Source: Gammaproteobacteria bacterium (GTDB lineage: Bacteria > Pseudomonadota > Gammaproteobacteria > Pseudomonadales > Azotimanducaceae). Taken from it: a stretch of DNA of 41,651 nucleotides. The notes beneath the pieces are model-generated. The model searched no databases, was not told the DNA's origin, and worked only from the letters and a program-made list of their open reading frames with translations. Every line of letters begins with the position of its first letter. Positions within the stretch are counted from its first letter, which is position 1. The DNA is taken from NCBI GenBank assembly GCA_003248125.1, contig QJXZ01000342.1, positions 1 to 41,651 on the forward strand, in the 5' to 3' direction. This document shows positions 33,711 to 41,651 of the stretch, piece by piece. Position numbers and translations under genes: made by a program.

Positions 33711-35328
33711 TCGATCGTGGCGGGCGGCTTGGAAGAAACGTCGTAGACGACGCGCGAGACACCGGCAATCTCGTTGATGATGCGGTTCGATACGTGGCTG
33801 ATGAGTTCATACGGCAAGCGCGCCCAGCCTGCAGTCATGAAATCCGTCGTCTCCACCGCGCGAAGCGCGATGACGTGCTCGTAACGGCGCGCATCGCCGA
33901 CCACGCCGACCGATCGCACCGGCAAGAACACGGCAAAAGCCTGGCTCACGCGATCGTAGTATTCCGCGCGCTTGAGTTCCTCGATGAAGATCGCATCGGC
34001 CAGGCGCAGCACGTCTGCGTATTCAGCCTTCACTTCGCCCAGTATTCGCACCCCGAGACCGGGCCCGGGGAATGGATGGCGATAGATCATCTCGCGCGGC
34101 AAGCCAAGTGCCAACCCGATGTTCCGAACTTCGTCTTTGAAGAGATCGCGCAGCGGTTCGATGAGCTTCAAGTTCATCCGCGCCGGCAAGCCACCGACGT
34201 TGTGATGGGACTTGATCACGTGTGCCTTGCCGAATTTCGACGCGGCCGACTCGATGACGTCGGGGTAGATGGTGCCCTGGGCGAGCCACTTGACGTCCGT
34301 AATGCGATGGGCTTCGCGATCGAATACGTCGATGAAGGTGTTCCCGATGATCTTGCGCTTGCCTTCCGGATCGGCCACACCCTCGAGCTTGGCCAGGAAC
34401 TCGTCGCGCGCGTCGACGCAAACCAAGTTCAGCGACAAGGCATTGGAAGGCTGGAACGTCTCCTCGACCTCCTGCCGCTCATGCAGGCGCAACAACCCGT
34501 TGTCGACGAACACGCAGGTCAGTTGATCGCCGATCGCGCGCGACAACAGCGCCGCGACGACGCTGGAGTCGACGCCGCCGGACAACCCGAGCACCACCTT
34601 TTCGGCACCGACCTGTGCACGCACCGCAGCGATCGATTCTTCGATGATGTTCTCGGGGGTCCACAAGCCCCGGCAACCGCAGATGTCGCGCGCAAAGCGT
34701 CGAATGATGCGGTTGCCGTCCTGCGTATGCGTCACCTCGGGATGGAACTGTACGGCGTAGATGTTGCGCTTTCGGTTCGCCATCGCCGCAATCGGCGCGC
34801 TCGGGGTCGATGCCACGCACTCGAACCCGGGCGGCAGCACGACCACCTTGTCGCCATGGCTCATCCAAACGTCGAGTTCGCCACTCGTGATTGCGGGCAG
34901 GTCGGAGAGCAGGTCGTTTTGCGCGGTGATGCGAATGCGCGCATGACCGAACTCGCGGTGCTCGGAGCCTTCGACGCGACCACCGAGCTGCGCTGCAATC
35001 GCCTGCATGCCATAGCAGATACCGAGAATCGGCACATCGAGCGTGAACACCACATCCGGGATGCGCGGTGTGTCGTCGAGCGTCACCGATTCGGGACCGC
35101 CGGACAGAATGATTCCGCGCGCACCGAACTCGCGTATGAACTCATCCGGCGCATCGAACGGATGAATCTCGCAGTACACACCCGCTTCCCTCACGCGTCG
35201 TGCGATCAGCTGCGTGTACTGTGCACCGAAGTCTATGACCAGAATGCGTTCCGCATGCGCCTTCGCCGCGGAAGCACTCTCCCCTGCCTTGGCGCTCGCT
35301 TCGGCACTCATCGACGTAACCTTGCTCA

Positions 35329-35329
<1 letters not shown>
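33701..35329 (-). CDS. guaA: GMP synthase (glutamine-hydrolysing)
   Basis: A 542-residue enzyme making GMP from XMP. The class I glutaminase domain has C105 (ILGICYGMQ) and H196/E198 ([10 protein letters not shown]). The ATP-pyrophosphatase loop [10 protein letters not shown] is at about 248-256, and the C-terminal dimerisation domain ends in the near-invariant KPPATIEWE. An Ala/Ser/Lys-rich N-terminal extension of about 28 residues precedes [20 protein letters not shown], some 15-20 residues longer than most homologues; ATG at codon 7 (35311), with AAGG eight bases upstream, is an alternative start. The start overlaps the guaB stop by one base (TGATG). Confidence 0.98.
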
Positions 35330-36801
<1,472 letters not shown>

Positions 36802-36826
36802 CTACCTCCGCGAAATTAAACGCGCG

Positions 36827-36855
36827 ATCCTACTCCTCGACTCGAAGGCTGTAAA
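36827..36855 (-). promoter_or_regulatory. guaB promoter with GC-rich discriminator
   Basis: TTTACA (36855-36850), 17 bases, TAGGAT (36832-36827) on the minus strand, five and four of six matches. The -10 is followed directly by CGCGCG, the kind of GC-rich discriminator that makes E. coli guaB sensitive to ppGpp. The predicted start is about 22 bases before the guaB ATG. Confidence 0.55.
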
Positions 36856-36908
36856 CGACCGTGAAGCGCTCGGCGCCTGGTGCGCAAGAGCACGCCGCGC
36901 CGTTCGGC

Positions 36909-36914
36909 TACAAT
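36909..36914 (+). promoter_or_regulatory. Possible -10 element of xseA
   Basis: TACAAT followed by GCGCCGCC and the xseA ATG at 36923. The start site would fall at about 36921, giving a nearly leaderless mRNA. The -35 region (AAGAGC at 17 bases) is poor. Confidence 0.3.
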
Positions 36915-36922
36915 GCGCCGCC

Positions 36923-38302
36923 ATGGCCGCCCCTGCCACCAAGCGCATCCTCACGGTCAGCGAGCTGGCCGGCGCTGCACGGTTTCTGCTCGAAGAGCGG
37001 TTCGCGCTCGTCTGGGTGGCAGGCGAAATTTCCAACATGCGCATCCCCGGTTCCGGGCATTGGTACTTCACACTGAAGGACGACAAGGCGCAGATTCGCT
37101 GCGCGATGTTCGCATCACGCAATCGACAGGTCCGCTTCAAGGTCACCGATGGCGCGCAAGTCGTGCTGCGCGGCCGGGTCAGCCTGTACGAACCGCGCGG
37201 CGACTTTCAGATCATCGGCGAGCACATGGAACAAGCCGGTGCCGGCGCGCTGCAGGCGGCGTTCGACGCCTTGAAGGCAAAGCTCGCCGCGGAAGGTTTG
37301 TTCGCGCCTGAGATCAAGCGCCCACTGCCCGCCTACCCACGCCACGTCGCAGTGGTGACCTCGCGCACCGGTGCAGCACTACGCGACATCCTCGCGGTGT
37401 TCCGCAGACGCTCCCCACTCTTGCGCGTCACGGTGCTGCCAGTAGCAGTGCAAGGTGCCGATGCCGAAGCGGAAATCGTGCGGGCCTTCGCTCGCTTAGA
37501 CGCGTGGCCGACCGCCCAGCTACCGAGGCCAGACGTCGTCATTCTGGCACGCGGTGGCGGCTCACTCGAGGATTTGTGGGCCTTCAACCTCGAAGGCGTG
37601 GCGCGAGCGATCCGCGATTGTCCGTTGCCGGTCGTGGCCGCGGTCGGCCACGAGACCGACGTGACCATCGCCGATTTCGTCGCCGACCTGCGCGCACCGA
37701 CTCCTTCCGCCGGTGCGGAACTGGTGGCACCGCACGTCGACGCACTGCTCAGCGACATGGCGCGATCGCAACGGGCACTCGTATCGCACTTGCGCGCGAC
37801 GCTCGAGCATCATCGCATGCACGTCGCACACCTTGAGCGACGGTTGGTGCACCCTGGACGCATGCTGCAACAGCACATGCAGCGACTGGATGACGGCGAG
37901 CGGCGACTGCATGCGGCGCACGTGCGAATGAGCAACGATCGCCGGCGCCAACTGACCGAACTCGCTGCTCGCCTGCGGCGTATCGATCCACGCCAACGGA
38001 TCTCCACCCTGACGCGGCAGCTGACGAGCTTGCAGGGCCGCCTGACGCGTGGCGTGCATGCCTCGCTCGAGTCCGCCAAGCGCACGGTCGCGCAAACGAC
38101 GCGCGCATTGAACGCCGTGAGCCCGCTCGACACGCTCGACCGGGGCTACGCGATACTGATGGTTCCACCGCTTGGCGGCGAGCGCTGGGGTAGTCCAGTA
38201 ACGCGCACGGCCGCCACTCGCGCAGGCGAAAAGATCGTCGCTCAGCTTGCCGATGGTCGATTGACTTGCACGGTCGAAGAGGTAGTTCGCGAAGATGCGT
38301 AG
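36923..38302 (+). CDS. xseA: Exodeoxyribonuclease VII large subunit
   Basis: A 459-residue subunit of the single-strand exonuclease VII; it functions with XseB, not present here. The N-terminal OB-fold (about 8-105, with WVAGEISNMRIPGSGHWYFTLKD and IRCAMF) leads to the nuclease domain containing VVTSRTGAALRDI, ARGGGSLEDLWAFN and VGHETDVTIADFVADLRAPTPSAGAE, then a long coiled coil (about 285-400) and a short C-terminal domain ending near DTLDRGYAIL. ATG at 36923 is chosen from the OB-fold start; the frame upstream to 36770 is antisense to the guaB start. The 3' end overlaps the M23 gene by 8 bases. Confidence 0.96.
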   Translation: MAAPATKRILTVSELAGAARFLLEERFALVWVAGEISNMRIPGSGHWYFTLKDDKAQIRCAMFASRNRQVRFKVTDGAQVVLRGRVSLYEPRGDFQIIGEHMEQAGAGALQAAFDALKAKLAAEGLFAPEIKRPLPAYPRHVAVVTSRTGAALRDILAVFRRRSPLLRVTVLPVAVQGADAEAEIVRAFARLDAWPTAQLPRPDVVILARGGGSLEDLWAFNLEGVARAIRDCPLPVVAAVGHETDVTIADFVADLRAPTPSAGAELVAPHVDALLSDMARSQRALVSHLRATLEHHRMHVAHLERRLVHPGRMLQQHMQRLDDGERRLHAAHVRMSNDRRRQLTELAARLRRIDPRQRISTLTRQLTSLQGRLTRGVHASLESAKRTVAQTTRALNAVSPLDTLDRGYAILMVPPLGGERWGSPVTRTAATRAGEKIVAQLADGRLTCTVEEVVREDA

Positions 38303-39101
38303 CCTGCTGCTGTTGTGCTTGCTCGGCATCGCGTCGACGTCGTTGCACGCTGCCGTGCGCGGCGGCATCGAGGTGATACCGCTCCCCGCCGGCGCCACCT
38401 CCGCCAAGTACGATGGCCACGCCGTCCTCGTAGTCGCCGAGCCGGAACGAGTTGCGCTCGTCGGCATTCCGCTCGAGGCCAAGTTGGGCACCCACCATCT
38501 CGAGATCGCGGACGGTCGCAAGCTCGCATTCGAAGTATCCGACAAGGCGTATCCGGAGCAGCGCCTGACGATCGCCAATCCGAAAATGGTGAACCCACCG
38601 AAATCCGATCTGGAGAGAATCGCCCGCGAAACGAAGCTCATGCGCGCGCAGTACACCCGCTTCAGCCCAATGTCGGTCGCGCCGTTCCCGCTTACGCGAC
38701 CAGCGAGCGGACCGGTGAGTTCGGCATTCGGCTTGAAGCGTGTGCTGAACGGTGAGCCGCGGAGCCCGCATGCGGGCCTCGACATCGCGGCGCCACACGG
38801 TGATCCCGTCATTTCTCCGGCCGATGGTGTGGTATCGCTCGTCGGCGAGTTCTACTTCAACGGCAACACGGTGTTCGTCGACCACGGCGGTGGCGTGATC
38901 ACCATGGCGTGTCACATGTCGGAAATTGCGGTTGAAGAGGGAATGCACGTGGCGCGCGGCGAATTGCTCGGCAGAGTCGGAGCAACCGGGCGCGTTACTG
39001 GTCCGCACCTGCACTGGAGCCTGATCATGAATGGCACGCGCATCGATCCGGAGCAGGCGCTTGCGTTGTTCGCACCCGCGGCGCCGCTCGAAGCGCCCTG
39101 A
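38295..39101 (+). CDS. Secreted M23 (LytM-type) peptidase
   Basis: A 268-residue exported protein. A signal peptide (MRSLLLLCLLGIASTSLHAA, cut near 20) is followed by an N-terminal domain of unknown fold and the LytM domain from about 140. The zinc ligands are complete: H159 and D163 (SPHAGLDIAAP), H240 of HLH (GPHLHW), with the catalytic partners H207 and H238. It therefore looks like an active zinc endopeptidase of peptidoglycan, or an amidase activator retaining the active site; the latter usually lose ligands. It is coupled to xseA by an 8-base overlap and is convergent to der with only 3 bases between them. Confidence 0.92.
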   Translation: MRSLLLLCLLGIASTSLHAAVRGGIEVIPLPAGATSAKYDGHAVLVVAEPERVALVGIPLEAKLGTHHLEIADGRKLAFEVSDKAYPEQRLTIANPKMVNPPKSDLERIARETKLMRAQYTRFSPMSVAPFPLTRPASGPVSSAFGLKRVLNGEPRSPHAGLDIAAPHGDPVISPADGVVSLVGEFYFNGNTVFVDHGGGVITMACHMSEIAVEEGMHVARGELLGRVGATGRVTGPHLHWSLIMNGTRIDPEQALALFAPAAPLEAP

Positions 39102-39104
39102 CGG

Positions 39105-40502
39105 TCACCGATTACCTCGGCGCTTCTTCGCATGCGCCACCACCCGGCGGCGCCGCTTTCGCTGTCGCTCGGTGAGCACGTTGCGCCTGCCAGCAAACGG
39201 GTTGTCACCCGTCTTGTAGACGACGCGAATCGGTAGTCCGACCAGCTTGAGTGCTTCGCGGAATCGATTTTCCAGGTAACGCGTATAGCTCGCAGGAACC
39301 GCTTCGGTCTGATTGCCGTGCACCAGCAGTGTGAGCGGCCGATCGACTACCTTGTGGACGTATCGCAGTTTGATACGCCGGCCCTGCACGGTCGGTGGTG
39401 CATGCGCTGCCACGGCTGTTTCCAGCATGCGATTGAGCTCGGCCGTGGGCACGTCTACCCGTGCCGTGCGATCGATACGAACAACCGTCTCCAGCACACT
39501 GCGCACCGCCGTACCGTGCTTTGCCGAGATGAAGTGCAGCGGAATCCAAGGCGCGAAGTCGAGCCTGCGATCGAGCGTGGTTCGCACTTGCCGGCGGGCA
39601 TCCGGATCGAGCCCGTCCCACTTGTTGATCGCAAGTACCACACCCACGCCCGCCGTCATGGCGTACTCGAGGACGTGCAAGTCTTGCTCGACCAAGCCTT
39701 CCTGCGCGTCGATCACCACCACGGCAACATCGGCGGAGCGCATGGCTTCGAGGCTCTTCACCACCGAGAACTTTTCGACGACCCCGTCGACCTTACCCTT
39801 GCGGCGGACGCCGGCAGTGTCGATCAGCACGAACGCACCACAAGGATGATCGAACGGAATCTCGATGGCATCGCGAGTCGTGCCGGGTTCATCGAACACG
39901 ATCTGGCGTTCCTCGCCGAGCCAGCGGTTGATCAACGTCGACTTACCGACGTTGGGCCGGCCGATCACGGCCAACCGGATACGTCCGTCGTCACGTGGCG
40001 GCAGTGCGGTTGGTGCCACCGGCAACGCCGCCGTCATCTGCTCGACCAGTGCATCCATTCCCCGTCCGTGGGCGGCCGAGATCGGTACCACGGCTGCAAA
40101 GCCGAGTCGCGCGAACTCGGCTGCGTTCGCTTCCGGCGCGCCGTCGATCTTGTTGACGGCAACGATGACGACTGCGCCCGCCTTCCGCAGCCGCGTTGCG
40201 ATGGCCTCGTCGGGCACCGTCAAACCTGCACGCGCGTCGACCACGAACAGCACGAGATCCGCCTCGTCGATGGCGAGGTCGGCTTGCCGTGCCATCAAGT
40301 CGCCGACGTCGCTCGCTTCTTCGATCAAGCCACCGGTGTCGACCAGCGTGACGGCGCCATCGACGTCCGCAACGCCGTAGCGACGATCGCGCGTCAGGCC
40401 AGGGACATCGGCGACCAGCGCATCACGGCGACGCGTGAGTCGATTGAAGAGTGTGGACTTGCCGACGTTGGGTCGGCCGACGATGGCAACGATTCGGCTC
40501 AT
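39105..40502 (-). CDS. der: GTPase Der (EngA)
   Basis: A 465-residue essential GTPase of 50S ribosome maturation with two tandem G domains. The first P-loop is GRPNVGKSTLFN (about 8-19) with DTGGL; the second is GRPNVGKSTLIN (about 180-191), with DTAGVRRKGKV and NKWDGL, and a C-terminal KH-like domain with a basic tail (RKRRRRVVAHAKKRRGNR). The layout is unmistakable. It lies 14 bases after bamB, the order known from E. coli. Confidence 0.98.
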   Translation of the reverse strand: MSRIVAIVGRPNVGKSTLFNRLTRRRDALVADVPGLTRDRRYGVADVDGAVTLVDTGGLIEEASDVGDLMARQADLAIDEADLVLFVVDARAGLTVPDEAIATRLRKAGAVVIVAVNKIDGAPEANAAEFARLGFAAVVPISAAHGRGMDALVEQMTAALPVAPTALPPRDDGRIRLAVIGRPNVGKSTLINRWLGEERQIVFDEPGTTRDAIEIPFDHPCGAFVLIDTAGVRRKGKVDGVVEKFSVVKSLEAMRSADVAVVVIDAQEGLVEQDLHVLEYAMTAGVGVVLAINKWDGLDPDARRQVRTTLDRRLDFAPWIPLHFISAKHGTAVRSVLETVVRIDRTARVDVPTAELNRMLETAVAAHAPPTVQGRRIKLRYVHKVVDRPLTLLVHGNQTEAVPASYTRYLENRFREALKLVGLPIRVVYKTGDNPFAGRRNVLTERQRKRRRRVVAHAKKRRGNR

Positions 40503-40516
40503 CGAACGCCACCTAG

Positions 40517-41651
40517 CTAGCGGGGCTCTAGTCGCAGCGCGGCGAGCTTGCCCCCATTGCCGAGCACGTACAGCAGATCGTCGACAGTGGCCATACCAGA
40601 GCGAATGCCCTTACCGTCGAGCTTGCGGCGCGCGACAAAGCGGCCATCGGATTGCGCGAGTACGTGCAGATAGCCTTCGTCGTCGCCGACGACGAGGTAA
40701 TCGGCAATCGTGACCGGTGGCGAGAGCCTGCGCCGATACAACCCACGCTGCTCCCAAACTACGGTGCCGGTGCGTTGCTCGAGCGCGTGAATCACATCCT
40801 TGTCGTCGACCACGTAAACCTGGCCGAGACCGCCGGCCAAGTCCACCGACGTCGATGTCTCTCGCTCCCAGAACACCGATCCGTCGGCCGGTCGCAATGC
40901 CTTCACCCGACCTTGGAAGCTCGCCGCGAAAATAGCCGACGGTGTAACGAGGGGGGAGCCATCGACGTCGACGATGCGATCGAGCTCGGAACGGCCTTGC
41001 GGCAGCATCACCCGTTGTTCCCACAACGGCTCACCGGTAGCGGCACGAAACGCGCCGATCTTGCCATTTGCGAATCCAACGAACACGGCACCCGAGCGGT
41101 ATACAGGGGCACTGGTACCACGCAGCGTGAGAATCGGCACCTGCGTATCGAAGGTCCACACCTTGCCACCGGACGTCGCATCGAGCGCAACGACACGGCC
41201 ATCCGATGTTTGCGCGAAGACATAACCTTCGCCGCCAGTTGGCGGCGCCACGACTTCGCTCGATACGCGCACGCGCCAACGCTCGGTGCCATCGGCAATC
41301 GACAACGCGATGATCTCCGCGCGGGTGGTGCCGATGAGCGCAAGCCCTTCACCGGCTCCAACGGCGCCGGACACGAAACTCGGGTCGCGGCGCGACATGA
41401 GTCCGGATTTATCCGGCTTGCCGATGCGCGTGCGCCAGAGGCGCTTGCCCTTGAACCGATCCCTCGCCTCGACGTGGCCGTAGGCATCGGCAGCGACGAC
41501 GCGGTCGGCAACGATGGCCGGGGGCAGACGCACGTACTTCTTGCCGAGTCCGTCGCCGATCGATGCACCCCACACGCGATCGACCTTGAGTTCGGCCTTG
41601 AAACGTTCGAGCTTCGCGGGCTCGTCGACGTCAGGCTTCTTGTCGACCCAT
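40517..41651 (-). CDS. bamB: Outer-membrane assembly lipoprotein BamB, C-terminal 377 residues
   Basis: Open to the right edge of the window, so the lipoprotein signal and extreme N-terminus lie outside. The protein is an eight-bladed PQQ-like beta-propeller. Blades recur as W-x(n)-V or G-x(2)-V-ALD-x-TSG-K-V-W (VVALDATSGGKVWTFDT, KIGAFRAATGEPLWEQR, VKALRPADGSVFWERE, VIHALEQRTGTVVWEQ). VDRVWGASIGDGLGKKYVRLPPA near the visible start matches BamB. It scaffolds the BAM complex for outer-membrane proteins. Reading in phase to base 41651 adds 25 residues (WVDKKPDVDEPAKL and onward) before the GTG at 41575, which is not the true start. Confidence 0.95.
   Translation of the reverse strand, partial: WVDKKPDVDEPAKLERFKAELKVDRVWGASIGDGLGKKYVRLPPAIVADRVVAADAYGHVEARDRFKGKRLWRTRIGKPDKSGLMSRRDPSFVSGAVGAGEGLALIGTTRAEIIALSIADGTERWRVRVSSEVVAPPTGGEGYVFAQTSDGRVVALDATSGGKVWTFDTQVPILTLRGTSAPVYRSGAVFVGFANGKIGAFRAATGEPLWEQRVMLPQGRSELDRIVDVDGSPLVTPSAIFAASFQGRVKALRPADGSVFWERETSTSVDLAGGLGQVYVVDDKDVIHALEQRTGTVVWEQRGLYRRRLSPPVTIADYLVVGDDEGYLHVLAQSDGRFVARRKLDGKGIRSGMATVDDLLYVLGNGGKLAALRLEPR

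Noticed and set aside
39318-40520. A 400-codon open frame opposite der
   Set aside because: Antisense shadow of a fully recognisable GTPase in a high-GC genome; no family features.

Overview
This window is a dense run of housekeeping genes from a gammaproteobacterium of about 60% G+C (by eye). Four gene neighbourhoods match the classical gammaproteobacterial order: nadB / ygfX-sdhE / ygfZ; lysS-prfB-recJ-dsbC-xerD; rplS-trmD-rimM-rpsP-ffh with a divergent ypjD-like (CcsA/HemX) and corB-like pair; and purL-tadA-guaA-guaB / xseA-M23 peptidase-der-bamB. prfB carries the RF2 +1 frameshift site with the same bases as in E. coli. The order xerD-dsbC-hom-recJ resembles Pseudomonas-type genomes, but no thrC follows hom. 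I cannot name the genus. I see no insertion sequence, prophage, CRISPR array, tRNA or rRNA.

Layout: 1-1900 holds the 3' end of nadB, the sdhE/ygfX flavinylation pair and ygfZ. 1901-5759 is a distal valine-catabolism operon read leftward: mmsA, 3-hydroxyisobutyryl-CoA hydrolase, mmsB, then a DUF1992 (DnaJC28-like) gene. 5862-14012 is a leftward information-processing block (ung, lysS, prfB, recJ, hom, dsbC, xerD), several of them with 4-8 nt overlaps. 14013-14354 is the only stretch over 300 bases without a protein gene. It appears to hold an undescribed structured RNA on the + strand, ending in a strong intrinsic terminator, with two loops sharing the same C-rich 10-mer. 14355-17731 is the ribosomal/tRNA-methylation/SRP cluster; 17857-19922 two membrane proteins; 19973-22317 an Fe(II)/2-oxoglutarate dioxygenase facing an MFS transporter; 22444-24212 metY coupled to a CoA-binding protein.

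24265-26548 is the leucine locus: a type-2 leuA preceded by a good sigma-70 promoter and a previously unmarked, nearly leaderless 25-codon leader peptide rich in leucine near its end, and followed by a small unknown gene. 26592-28306 is purT with a gamma-carbonic-anhydrase-like gene; 28427-29321 a DUF3135 gene and a zinc-ribbon NUDIX hydrolase. 29338-36798 is purL, tadA, guaA and guaB on the minus strand. 36923-39101 is xseA and an M23 peptidase; 39105 to the right edge is der and a 5'-truncated bamB.

Functionally the window combines purine synthesis (purT, purL, guaB, guaA), branched-chain amino-acid synthesis and breakdown (leuA; mmsA operon), homoserine and sulfur amino-acid synthesis (hom, metY), translation (lysS, prfB, rpsP, rplS, rimM, trmD, tadA, der) and DNA maintenance (ung, recJ, xerD, xseA). 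The items most worth a second look are the C-rich-loop RNA at about 14147-14310, with a sigma-54-like promoter and an IHF-like site upstream, and the leuA leader.
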